Source: a virus
Reading direction: 5' to 3' (one strand)
Length of the DNA stretch: 20,195 nt
IMG/VR virus record: IMGVR_UViG_3300026304_000011
Span: 1 to 20,195 of that record
How positions within the stretch are numbered: position 1 is the stretch's first letter; every line of letters starts with the position of its first letter. The notes below the pieces were generated by a model that worked only from the letters and a program-made list of their open reading frames with translations, had not been told where the DNA came from and made no database searches. The position numbers and the translations under genes were made by a program. Positions 13,903-20,195 of the stretch are shown piece after piece.

Positions 13903-15300
13903 TCAGGAGGTCGCCAGCTGCACGAACGCTGACAGCGATGCGCTGTTGTTGTGGGGGGTGATCGCCGACTGGAGCCACGGACGGCCGTCCAGGCGCTCGA
14001 TCAGCCGGAACGCGGTCTTGTCATTCTGAAATTGGTAGTGCTCGCTGGACATGGCCTGCATGATCTGCCGGTCGCCGATCAGGTAGTAGGACAGGTCGAC
14101 GAAGTTGATGTCGCCGAGGGTGCCGAGCTTGGGGACTTTCTCGGTGAAGTACACGGGGCGCCCGAAGATGCTGATCGGCGGGGCCTGCGACATGTTGTTG
14201 GCGGTCCAGCCGCCCATCCACACGCCAGGCGCGGACTGGGTGATCGCGGCCAGAGCGGGGAACACGTCGATGGAGCAGATCCACACCGCGTTACCGAGGG
14301 ATGACGGCAGCATCCTCGCGTACATGTTGGCGAAGTTCGCCAGTGTCACCGCCGTGGTGCGGGCACCTCCGGCCCCGACTGCAACCATGGCGGGGGCGTT
14401 CAGGAACCCGAGCGGCTCCCCGACGCCGGTCGACGTCATGAACGCCAGATCCTCGAACCAGGTCAGGGCGCGGGGGAAGTTCTGGTCGAAGAACGCCGAG
14501 AACGCGGTCGCATCGGCGAGAAGCTCGTTCGGCACCGACGCGAACCCGGTGAGTTTCTTCGCGTCCAGTACCACGCGGCCGAACGACGCCTGCGACTCGG
14601 TCAGCGCCGCGCCTTCCTCCGTCCAGTAGAAGACGATCCCGCCGAACAGGCTCGACACGTGCGACGTGTCGTCAATCATCGGGATCGGGACCCGCAGCGA
14701 GCTCATGGGGATGACGGTCGCCCGGGACCGGACAATCGACGTCTCGATGGCGAGCTGCATGATGTCGGCCCGCAGCGTCTCGGGGATGAGGAACCCCCCG
14801 TCGGCGGGGACCTCGGAACCGAAGCTGTTCCGGATGTCGGTCTGGATGTCGTTGTAGCGGTCCAGTTTCGTGCTGAGGTCGCGCCGGTTCGGGAGTACGG
14901 CGTTCATCCGCGGCCAGATCGCCTGGAAGAACTCGGCGCTGTTGCCGAACACTTCGTCGATGCCCTTCCGGGCGCCGACGGCAAGCTTGTTGTACGCGCC
15001 GCCGCGGCCGGTGGACACCTTCCGGAAATCCTTGCCGTTCAGGGTGGGCGCGCCCTCCGGCGACAGGCCGACCGGGGGGCCATTACGGCCCCCGTTGGCC
15101 TTCAGGAAGTCCGCCATCCCCATCTGCACCTGCTCGCGGAGTTGCGCCGCGAACTCGTGGTCCTTGTTGTGGACGTTCCGCGAATAGGAGTCGAGGAACT
15201 CCTTAGTGGTGTCCGGGTCGCTGAACACGTCCTTGAATTTCGCGGCGTCGTTGAGGATTTCCGCCAGCTCATCCGGGCTCTGCGGGATCGTCATGGTCAT
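13903..15300 (-). CDS. major capsid protein, HK97 fold
   Basis: The 465-residue product has a charged, helical N-terminal part (1-160; for example ELAEILNDAAKFKDVF and DHEFAAQLREQV) that would act as the internal scaffold (delta) domain and be removed by the protease. The HK97-fold part follows: GGFLIPETLRADI at 168-180, TLRVPI-type strand SLRVPIPMID at 201-210, YWTEEGAALTESQASFG (225-241), FASVPNELLADA, the classic GEPLGFLNAP at 294-303, and GRPVYFTEKVP (380-390). The cleavage site is not certain from sequence; the region 95-165 is the likely place. The start ATG at 15300 overlaps the protease stop by four bases and has AAAGGGG seven bases upstream. Confidence 0.93.
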   Translation of the reverse strand: MTMTIPQSPDELAEILNDAAKFKDVFSDPDTTKEFLDSYSRNVHNKDHEFAAQLREQVQMGMADFLKANGGRNGPPVGLSPEGAPTLNGKDFRKVSTGRGGAYNKLAVGARKGIDEVFGNSAEFFQAIWPRMNAVLPNRRDLSTKLDRYNDIQTDIRNSFGSEVPADGGFLIPETLRADIMQLAIETSIVRSRATVIPMSSLRVPIPMIDDTSHVSSLFGGIVFYWTEEGAALTESQASFGRVVLDAKKLTGFASVPNELLADATAFSAFFDQNFPRALTWFEDLAFMTSTGVGEPLGFLNAPAMVAVGAGGARTTAVTLANFANMYARMLPSSLGNAVWICSIDVFPALAAITQSAPGVWMGGWTANNMSQAPPISIFGRPVYFTEKVPKLGTLGDINFVDLSYYLIGDRQIMQAMSSEHYQFQNDKTAFRLIERLDGRPWLQSAITPHNNSASLSAFVQLATS

Positions 15301-16415
15301 CGTGCTGCCCCTTTCAGAGCCTTTCGGATTGATTCGAAGAATCCCGGGTCCTCCTCGGCGAATCCGCCGTCCGCCTGGTTACTGCCGCCGCCGCTGTCAC
15401 CGCCGCCGCCGGAGCCCATCGCGCTTTCGTGGCCTTCCAGGTGCGACCGTGCGGCGGATTCATTGGTGAGGCCCTGCGTGCTGCCGATACGGCCGAGCGC
15501 CGCGCTGACGCCGTGCCGGTTCGGCGGATCACCCGGGTGGTAGTGATGCGGGAGGGCGTGCGCGGCCTGGGTGGCAGGGTCGCCGGCATTCTTCCCGGCG
15601 CAGATCGCGTTGTAGAACGCCGCCGGATCATCCGACGCGGCGCCAGCCGACCACGCCCTGGACGCGTCCCAGGACGATTCGTCGGCTGCGGCGTTGGCCA
15701 CGTGGATCTCGTCACGGACGACAGCCCGGATCTGCGCCTCGGTAAGCTGCGCCGGGCCGCCCGCTGCAGGCGCGGCGGCGACCGGAAGTGACCGCAGCGC
15801 GGCAGCGATCCGTCCCGGCAGCGACGTGTACGCGGCCAGGTCCAGGCCATCGGGCAGCACCGCCTTGCCACCGCCGACCCGGTCTGCCAGGCCCGCCGCG
15901 ACCGCTTCCTCAGCCGTATACCAGGTTTCCCTGAGCATCGCCGCGCGCCACTCGTCAGCTGGCTGCCCCGACCGGGCCGCGTAGATGCCGGCGATGTTGT
16001 CGCTGACGTCGCCGAGTCTCTGCGCCATCTTGCCCATGTCGGCGGCGTCGCCCTGGCACAACCCGAACGCGTCGTGAATCATCATCATCGCGCCCGGCTC
16101 GATGATCCGCTTCCCGTCACCGCCGGCCTGCGCGATCACCGAGGCGATACTGGCGGCGATGCCGTCGGTCACAGTGGTGACCGGCCCCGTGTGACCGCGG
16201 ATGGCGTTGCCGATCGCGATGCCGTCGAACACGTCACCGCCGCCGCTGTTGATGTGCACCTCGAGGGCGCCCTTCACCCCGGCCAGCTGCGCCGCGAACG
16301 ACTTAGCGGTGAGCCCGTCAGAGAACCAGCCGCCCTCGCCGATGTCGTCGTACACGTCGACGCGGGTCACCGCCGCCTCGGCCCGGATCCTGCATTTCAG
16401 GGGGTACACGTTCAC
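15297..16415 (-). CDS. ClpP-type prohead protease with C-terminal extension
   Basis: This protease processes the prohead. Residues 18-190 show the ClpP/S14 fold: VHINSGGGDVFDGIAIGNAI (53-72), catalytic Ser89 in DGIAASIAS, His114 in MMIHDAFG, and an Asp probably at 136 or 139 in LGDVSDNIAGIYAARSGQ. Residues 222-333 are a second conserved segment (WDASRAWSAGA, FYNAICAGKNAGDP, LPHHYHPGDPP, GLTNESAARSHLEGH) that I recall from other actinophage head proteins. It is followed by a Gly/Ser linker and a short C-terminal helix, which may serve as scaffold. I choose GTG at 16415 (372 residues) because GGAGG lies seven bases upstream and it overlaps the portal stop as GTGA. The ATG at 16439 lacks such a site. 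Confidence 0.88.
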   Translation of the reverse strand: MNVYPLKCRIRAEAAVTRVDVYDDIGEGGWFSDGLTAKSFAAQLAGVKGALEVHINSGGGDVFDGIAIGNAIRGHTGPVTTVTDGIAASIASVIAQAGGDGKRIIEPGAMMMIHDAFGLCQGDAADMGKMAQRLGDVSDNIAGIYAARSGQPADEWRAAMLRETWYTAEEAVAAGLADRVGGGKAVLPDGLDLAAYTSLPGRIAAALRSLPVAAAPAAGGPAQLTEAQIRAVVRDEIHVANAAADESSWDASRAWSAGAASDDPAAFYNAICAGKNAGDPATQAAHALPHHYHPGDPPNRHGVSAALGRIGSTQGLTNESAARSHLEGHESAMGSGGGGDSGGGSNQADGGFAEEDPGFFESIRKALKGAAR

Positions 16416-17785
16416 CTGGCAACCTCCAGGGCGTTCCATGCGGCCATGCGCCGCAACGCGGCGGCCGCGTCGCCGCCGGCCAGGGGGTCACTGCCGGCGT
16501 TCTGGCCAGCCGGCGGCGCGGCCGGGCTGGTATCGGGGACCGCCTCGGGAGTGATCGTGTCCATCGGCGGCAGCCCGACCACGGTCAGGATGTCGTCCGG
16601 ATCCCAGACCCCCGCACTGGCCAGGTTCATCGCCGCGGTCGCCTTCGCCGCCAGTTCCGCGTTGTCCTGCTCCCGGTTCAGCGGCATCGGGAACGAGTAA
16701 TCGAACTCGACGGGCACGTCAGCGCCGTCGGGATAGAACAGGGGCAGGAACTGGTAGTTCAGGACGTCTTTCCACCGGTCCAGCCGCGGCACGATCTTCC
16801 ACGACGCGAAGACCTCTTCGCCGGTCTGAGCGTTAGCCCGGTTGACGTCATCGGTGACCCCGGTCATGACCTTGTGCATGCCGAGGGCCTCCCGGATCAC
16901 ATCCCGGCCCGTCGTCCGCAGGTTCGCGAAATCCATGTCCCGCACCGACATCGAATTCGGAACCCACGTCAGGCCGCCCTCGAGGACCGCGACCCGGTGC
17001 GCCCGGTTCACGCCCCGGTGCGACTCCAGCCACCGGTCCCGGATACGGTCGAAATCGTCGTCATCCAGTTCGCTGTCCGCCTGGATGACACCACCCGGCG
17101 TCGCCGAGTTCTGGAAGAAATTCCGGTTCCACTCCGCGCCGAAACGCGCCGAATCGATGTCGGTCATCACCGACTGGATCGGGCCCGTGCCGCCATAGGT
17201 GTCCAGCGGATCCGGGTACCGGTTGTAGATCACGTCCCGCACGCTGAGGGGGATCTTCTCCCGGCCATCCGGCGACGTGTAAATCCACCCGGCCAGGTAA
17301 CTGTCCGCGGACGGCAGCGGCGTCATCCGGTCCGGCCGCACCGGCCACAAGCCCATCGGGAACGTCACCCGGTCGTCGTAAGAGACAACCCAGTGCGATT
17401 TTCCCGTCGTCTCCAGCCAGATCCCCGATATCTCGAACAGCAGGAACCGCGTCCAGAACGGCAGGGCGGGCGCGTTCAGGACGGCCAGGGCCTGATGCTG
17501 CACCACCTCGGTCCGCTGATCCGACCCCGTGTCAGTCGTCGAGTAACGGACGCGGTTGTCCGCGGGGGCCTTGCGGTACAGCTTCCACGGCGGTTTCGCC
17601 CCCGAACTGGCCAGCAGGCCCACGTTCGAATGGACGGTGCCCTGCGTCCCGTAGGCCCGCATGTTGGCCTCATCGACCGAGGCGCCGGTCTGGAACGTCC
17701 GGTACGGGCCGGGTCCGGGGGTGTTCATCGGCACGGGCGGCCGTGCCTGGCTCCGCAGGGCGAGGGCCTTCCCGATCAGGCTCAA
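16412..17785 (-). CDS. portal protein, HK97 family
   Basis: The portal forms the dodecameric DNA entry ring at one capsid vertex. Family features: SLIGKALALRSQ start, VHSNVGLLASSGAKPPWKLY (51-70), HQALAVLNAPALPFWTRFLL (97-116), MTPLPSADSYLAGWIYT, IRYNRYPDP-like DVIYNRYPDP (184-193), NRNFFQNSATPGGVI (220-234), VLEGGLTWVPNSMS (267-280), and LGMHKVMTGVTDDVNRANAQ (301-320). The frame is open to 17908, but that would overlap the preceding gene by 121 bases. The TTG at 17785 gives MSLIGKAL, 457 residues, two bases after the upstream stop, with GGGG six bases before. An ATG at 17728 has no visible binding site. The Pro/Ala/Gly-rich C-terminus overlaps the protease start. Confidence 0.9.
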   Translation of the reverse strand: MSLIGKALALRSQARPPVPMNTPGPGPYRTFQTGASVDEANMRAYGTQGTVHSNVGLLASSGAKPPWKLYRKAPADNRVRYSTTDTGSDQRTEVVQHQALAVLNAPALPFWTRFLLFEISGIWLETTGKSHWVVSYDDRVTFPMGLWPVRPDRMTPLPSADSYLAGWIYTSPDGREKIPLSVRDVIYNRYPDPLDTYGGTGPIQSVMTDIDSARFGAEWNRNFFQNSATPGGVIQADSELDDDDFDRIRDRWLESHRGVNRAHRVAVLEGGLTWVPNSMSVRDMDFANLRTTGRDVIREALGMHKVMTGVTDDVNRANAQTGEEVFASWKIVPRLDRWKDVLNYQFLPLFYPDGADVPVEFDYSFPMPLNREQDNAELAAKATAAMNLASAGVWDPDDILTVVGLPPMDTITPEAVPDTSPAAPPAGQNAGSDPLAGGDAAAALRRMAAWNALEVAR

Positions 17786-17787
17786 CG

Positions 17788-18021
17788 TCAGCCCCGGGCC
17801 AGCCAGTCGAACACCACGGCCGTAACCCCGGTCACGATCCACCCCGCGTACCGGCTGAAGCCGAACGCCCCGTAGTCCACAGCGGTGAACGCCGCCACGG
17901 TCACGCAATGCTCGCGGGCAAACGGCAATGCCTTCGCGGCCACGCGACGGATCCCCGGGGCCGCCTCAACCAGGGCGCCGATCAGTGACCGGTGACGGCC
18001 ATGCGGGATAGCGGCAACCAC
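17788..18021 (-). CDS. small one-helix membrane protein upstream of portal (77 aa)
   Basis: The product has a basic N-terminal half (HGRHRSLIGALVEAAPGIRR) and one or two hydrophobic segments: CVTVAAFTAVDYGAFGF (about 39-55) and WIVTGVTAVVFDWLA (about 61-75). Small membrane proteins at this place occur in other actinophages, and their job is unknown. The frame is open to a TTG at 18066, but that codon abuts a stable hairpin and lacks a usable ribosome site. GTG at 18021 has AGGAAG six bases upstream, so I prefer it. It is the first gene of the leftward structural operon, and its stop is two bases from the portal start. Confidence 0.6.
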   Translation of the reverse strand: MVAAIPHGRHRSLIGALVEAAPGIRRVAAKALPFAREHCVTVAAFTAVDYGAFGFSRYAGWIVTGVTAVVFDWLARG

Positions 18022-18148
18022 GAGGCGCTTCCTGTCCGGGGACAGCCCCGCGCCCGCACGCGACAAGCCCCAAGCCAGGCGTGCGGGCTTGGGGCCTCTA
18101 CACCCGGCATGCTAGCAGCCAAAACGTGACAGGCGTTAGCTTTGGCGT
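18022..18148. promoter_or_regulatory. divergent intergenic region between structural operon and terminase genes
   Basis: These 127 bases separate the leftward late operon from the rightward terminase genes, so promoters for both should lie here. On the + strand a TANNNT box (TAGCTT, 18137-18142) stands six bases before the GTG of the small terminase gene, the arrangement of actinobacterial leaderless transcripts. On the - strand TAGCAT (18115-18110) is a possible -10 element. No clear -35 element is seen for either, so the promoters are tentative. Confidence 0.35.
18067..18095. terminator. perfect 10-bp hairpin in the leader of the structural operon
   Basis: GCCCCAAGCC (18067-18076) and GGCTTGGGGC (18086-18095) pair perfectly around a nine-base loop. 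It looks like an actinobacterial terminator without a T-run, but it lies between divergent genes, upstream of the first gene of the - strand operon. An attenuator or an RNA-stabilising leader is therefore as likely as a terminator for outside transcription. Confidence 0.5.
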
Positions 18149-18451
18149 GTGACAACCGCAAACCTGCGCGACGCGGACACGCTGCTGCAATCCGCGGTCG
18201 CCGGCACCATCACCGCGCTCGACCTCACCGAAAAGGACCGCGGCGCCGTCCGCCTCGCCTGCGAATACGCGCGGATCATAGACCTCGCCTGCGACAACCC
18301 GGAGATCCTCAACAAGCTCGGGCCCAAGCTCCTCGCCTGCCTCGAATCACTCGGCGCCACCCCGGCCGCGCGGGCGCGGATAAAGGCGGTGAAGCCGCCG
18401 GATGCCAAACCGAACCAGCTCGCCAGGCTCCGGGCAGCGCGCCAGCCCTAA
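18149..18451 (+). CDS. putative terminase small subunit (100 aa)
   Basis: The product is helical and charged (MTTANLRDADTLLQSAVAGT, LTEKDRGAVRLACEYARIID, NPEILNKLGPKLLACLESL, a basic ARARIKAVKPP and ARLRAARQ tail). Its gene overlaps the large terminase by 50 bases. Small-subunit-like proteins of this size and make-up precede the large terminase in many actinophages and would recognise the packaging site, but I see no clear helix-turn-helix, so the call rests on context. The GTG at 18149 is the only possible start in its region: a stop codon lies four codons upstream, and no Shine-Dalgarno sequence is visible. A TAGCTT box six bases before suggests leaderless translation. Glu codons are mostly GAA, as in the large subunit. 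Confidence 0.65.
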   Translation: MTTANLRDADTLLQSAVAGTITALDLTEKDRGAVRLACEYARIIDLACDNPEILNKLGPKLLACLESLGATPAARARIKAVKPPDAKPNQLARLRAARQP

Positions 18452-19910
18452 ACACGGCCGCACCCAGCCCCGCCTCTGGACGCCGCCGCTACGCACCCTG
18501 AACCGCAAAACCACCCGCGGCTACGAAATCATCGACTTCGCCGACATGATCGGCGAACCGCTCCTGCCCTGGCAGAAATGGGCCGTCATCCACGCGTTCG
18601 AACGGAAGCGCGATGGCTCCTACCGGTTCCGCACCGTCCTCATCCTCGTCGCCCGGCAGAACGGCAAAAGCCAGCTCAAGCGCATCGTCTCACTCTGGCG
18701 CATGTACCAGGACGGCGCCAGGCGCATCCTCGGCGTAGCCCAGGACGTCGCCCTCGCCCGCGACCAGTGGAACATGTGCCAGGAAACCATCCACGACTGC
18801 CCCGACCTCGAAGAAGAATGGGGCCGCGTCCGCAACGTCAACGGCGATGAATACTTCATCGCCAGCGGCTGCCGCTACGCCATCAAAGCCGCCAACCGGC
18901 GCGCCGGACGCGGCGGCAGCAACGACGAAGTCAACATCGACGAACTCCGCGAGCAAACCGACTGGCGGGCCTGGGCCGCCGTCTCCAAAACCACCATGGC
19001 CCGCGGCAACGGCCAGGTGTGGGGAATGTCGAACGCCGGCGACGACGAATCCGTCGTCCTCAACCAGCTCCGAGACGCCGCCCTCGCCAGGCACGACGAC
19101 TCCCTCTGCATCCTCGAATGGTCCGCCGAAGACGGCTGCGAACTCGACGACCAGCGAGCCTGGGCCCAGGCCAACCCCGGCCTCGGCTACATCATCAGCG
19201 AATCCGCCATCCGCTCCGCACTCACCGACCCCCCCGAAATCTTCCGCACCGAAGTTCTGTGCCAGCGGGTCGCCCACCTGGACTCGGCGATCGACGCCGC
19301 CGCGTGGAAAGACTGCGCCGACCCCGGCGCCACCATGGACGGCCTCCGCGACCGCACCGCCGCCTGCTTCGACGTCGCCGAAGACGGCCAGCACGCCACC
19401 CTAGCCGTCGCCGCCCGCCTCTCGACCGGCCAGATCCGCACCGAAATCGCCGGGGCCTGGGACAGCACGGCTCAGGCCCGCGACGAACTGCCCCTCCTCC
19501 TCGCCCGCATCAAACCCCGCGCCTTCGCCTGGTACCCCGCCGGGCCCGCCGCCGCCCTCGAACCAGCACTAGCCGCCCTTGCCGCAAAATACGCGCCCCG
19601 CACCGTCAAGCCCCGCACCGGCGAACCCCCGCCATGGCTCCCCGCCAACGGCCAGATCACCGGCCTCAAAGTCGCCGAAGCCTGCCTAGGGCTCGCCGAC
19701 CTCACCCGCGGCCGCCAGATCCTCCACCCCGCCGACCCCCTCCTCGACGCCCACGTGGCCGGCGCCACCAAACAACCCGCCGGCGACGGCTGGCGATTCA
19801 CCCGCCGCCACCAAGGCCACGCCGACGCCGCCTACGCAGCAGCTGGCGCCACCCAAGTCGCGCTCACCATCCCCGAACCGCGACGCGCCCGCATCCGCAT
19901 CATCAGCTAG
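18402..19910 (+). CDS. terminase large subunit
   Basis: This is the ATPase-nuclease that packages DNA. The 502-residue protein has the entry motif LLPWQKWAVIHAFER (54-68), Walker A VARQNGKSQ (83-91), Walker B VNIDELRE (177-184, with D180/E181), motif III GMSNAG (208-213), and a C-terminal RNase H-like nuclease with likely metal ligands D324 (ACFDVAED), D449 (LLDAHV) and D475 (GHADAAY). Length and order match the Terminase_1 family of actinophages. The ATG at 18402 lies inside the small subunit gene. No other usual start occurs before the conserved part. Almost all Glu codons are GAA and Arg is mostly CGC, unlike the - strand genes. It points away from the portal operon, which is unusual. Confidence 0.93.
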   Translation: MPNRTSSPGSGQRASPKHGRTQPRLWTPPLRTLNRKTTRGYEIIDFADMIGEPLLPWQKWAVIHAFERKRDGSYRFRTVLILVARQNGKSQLKRIVSLWRMYQDGARRILGVAQDVALARDQWNMCQETIHDCPDLEEEWGRVRNVNGDEYFIASGCRYAIKAANRRAGRGGSNDEVNIDELREQTDWRAWAAVSKTTMARGNGQVWGMSNAGDDESVVLNQLRDAALARHDDSLCILEWSAEDGCELDDQRAWAQANPGLGYIISESAIRSALTDPPEIFRTEVLCQRVAHLDSAIDAAAWKDCADPGATMDGLRDRTAACFDVAEDGQHATLAVAARLSTGQIRTEIAGAWDSTAQARDELPLLLARIKPRAFAWYPAGPAAALEPALAALAAKYAPRTVKPRTGEPPPWLPANGQITGLKVAEACLGLADLTRGRQILHPADPLLDAHVAGATKQPAGDGWRFTRRHQGHADAAYAAAGATQVALTIPEPRRARIRIIS

Positions 19911-19946
19911 CCGCCCGCCACATATGTCACGCACAGTCACCGCGTT

Positions 19947-19962
19947 TCGAACGCCCGTTCGA
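19947..19962. promoter_or_regulatory. LexA/SOS box 1
   Basis: TCGAACGCCCGTTCGA is a perfect inverted repeat (TCGAACG, two-base centre, CGTTCGA). It fits the actinobacterial SOS box TCGAAC-N4-GTTCGA at every fixed position. It lies 37 bases after the terminase stop, directly ahead of a TAATCT -10-like element, where bound repressor would block transcription to the right. Confidence 0.7.
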
Positions 19963-20007
19963 CCGCTAATCTGGGCCCCGAAATTTTGAATGGCAACTTA
20001 TGTGAGG

Positions 20008-20023
20008 TCGAACGCCCGTTCGA
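20008..20023. promoter_or_regulatory. LexA/SOS box 2
   Basis: The same 16 bases as box 1, TCGAACGCCCGTTCGA, occur again 61 bp downstream (centre to centre). The four variable central bases are identical too. Flanking bases differ, so this is not a simple duplication of a longer segment. Confidence 0.7.
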
Positions 20024-20094
20024 ACCGCCGCGCGGCTCGGCGGCGGCCGGGGAGGGGGAACCAGGCCTACTCTGAGCGAGAGTGACGAGTCTTG

Positions 20095-20195
20095 ATGGAC
20101 TTCGACCGTCTGTTCGAATTTCTGCGCGAGTGTTCGAATTTCTGGATGGTCGTTCGATTTTTTCTGTCCCACTGTGAGTGTGGATGTCCGATTTG
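20095..20195 (+). CDS. possible start of a gene cut by the right edge
   Basis: An ATG at 20095 (preceded by TTG at 20092) opens a frame reading MDFDRLFEFLRECSNFW that stays open for 33 codons to the window end. No good ribosome binding site is seen and the repeats run through it, so it may be chance. If real, it would be the gene under the SOS-like boxes. Confidence 0.2.
   Translation, partial: MDFDRLFEFLRECSNFWMVVRFFLSHCECGCPI
20102..20117. promoter_or_regulatory. degenerate LexA-type box 3
   Basis: TCGACCGTCTGTTCGA differs from TCGAAC-N4-GTTCGA at one fixed base (A to C in the left arm). It overlaps the first copy of the 20-bp repeat. Weaker binding would be expected, and it might be fortuitous. 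Confidence 0.4.
20111..20166 (+). repeat. three GTTCGA direct repeats at 20-bp spacing
   Basis: TGTTCGAATTTCTG occurs exactly at 20111-20124 and 20131-20144. A third, looser copy (CGTTCGATTTTTTCTG) is at 20151-20166. The 20-bp period is close to two helical turns and is not a multiple of three, so it is kept at DNA level rather than as a protein repeat. It looks like a row of operator half-sites or iterons. Confidence 0.6.

Larger units (their letters stand above)
19911..20195. promoter_or_regulatory. regulatory region with SOS-box-like repeats, right window edge
   Basis: No convincing complete gene is present in these 285 bases. They hold two perfect LexA-type palindromes, a third near-match, three copies of a GTTCGA half-site repeat spaced 20 bp, and a GC-rich stretch (20024-20055). 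A possible promoter has TAATCT (19967-19972) as its -10, placed so that the first palindrome lies between -35 and -10. On the + strand a frame opens at ATG 20095 and runs off the edge. Confidence 0.6.

Noticed and set aside
17786-17908. N-terminal extension of the portal frame to 17908
   Set aside because: It would overlap the upstream membrane-protein gene by 121 bases, and its residues (Arg/Gly-rich) do not resemble portal proteins.
18022-18148. Packaging (cos or pac) site in the divergent region
   Set aside because: The location is plausible and hairpins exist, but no recognisable cos core or single-strand overhang can be read from the sequence.
18690-19394. 234-codon frame antisense to the large terminase
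   Set aside because: It is a Val/Gly/Asp-rich shadow of a gene with Walker A and B motifs and arises from the strong C-ending codon bias.
19924-19989. 21-codon + strand frame after the terminase
   Set aside because: It is read through the SOS-like palindrome and has no ribosome binding site, so it is most likely chance.
19947-20023. The two palindromes as transcription terminators
   Set aside because: The centre is only two bases, too tight for an RNA hairpin loop, and no T-run follows. The match to a protein binding site is far better.
19966-20172. 68-codon - strand frame across the repeat region
   Set aside because: Its sequence follows the DNA repeats, it would be transcribed against the terminase, and it has no family pattern.
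1-20195. tRNA genes, CRISPR arrays, insertion sequences, integrase or attachment sites
   Set aside because: I looked for them on both strands and saw none that could be supported.

Overview
The window is the structural (head and tail) module of a tailed siphovirus of HK97 type, seen either as a prophage or as a free phage genome. The base composition is strongly GC-rich, most start sites have GGAGG-like ribosome binding sites, and several gene families (DUF6221, the PF14373 superinfection-immunity family, and the minor tail protein family with a 'WPxxWDxSG' signature) are typical of Actinomycetota phages. The host is therefore most likely a high-GC actinomycete. I cannot name the genus from the sequence, and no integrase, tRNA or att site is visible.

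Layout from right to left. At about 18.15-19.91 kb, on the + strand, lie a small terminase-like gene and the large terminase. From 18.02 kb down to 0.82 kb, on the - strand, runs one long tightly packed operon: small membrane protein, portal, ClpP-type prohead protease with a C-terminal extension, HK97-fold major capsid protein, two beta-rich proteins (putative head decoration), a 42-codon gene, a SAP-domain protein, a small CPxDG protein, a putative papain-like cysteine-peptidase-fold protein, head-tail adaptor, two tail-completion genes, a tail-tube protein with a C-terminal beta domain, a conserved actinophage protein, a second tail-tube-like protein, tail assembly chaperones with a programmed -1 frameshift, tape measure, a 1364-residue minor tail protein, a smaller tail-tip protein and a coiled-coil/membrane (XhlA-like, holin-like) protein. 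Most junctions overlap by 1-4 bases (ATGA, GTGA or TGATG), so the genes are probably translationally coupled. At the left end three + strand genes converge on this operon: a DUF6221 protein cut by the window edge, a 48-residue basic protein, and a superinfection-immunity-like membrane protein.

How the parts work together: the terminase packages DNA through the portal. Protease and capsid build and mature the head, with the beta-rich proteins as likely decoration. Adaptor and completion proteins close the neck. The tube, G/GT chaperones and tape measure build the tail, and the minor tail proteins form its tip. The membrane protein next to the tail genes could take part in lysis, and the Imm-like protein could block superinfecting phage DNA.

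The most unusual features are these. (1) Two identical perfect 16-bp matches to the actinobacterial LexA/SOS box lie in the 285 bases after the terminase, with a third near-match and a 20-bp-spaced series of GTTCGA half-sites, suggesting SOS control of something just beyond the right edge. (2) The terminase pair is divergent from the portal operon and has a clearly different codon style. (3) The large minor tail protein carries a barrel-like, possibly glycosidase-related domain inserted between its usual modules. (4) The chaperone frameshift uses an exact C CCT TTG slippery heptamer. (5) A shared beta-domain occurs in a capsid-adjacent protein and in the tail-tube protein.
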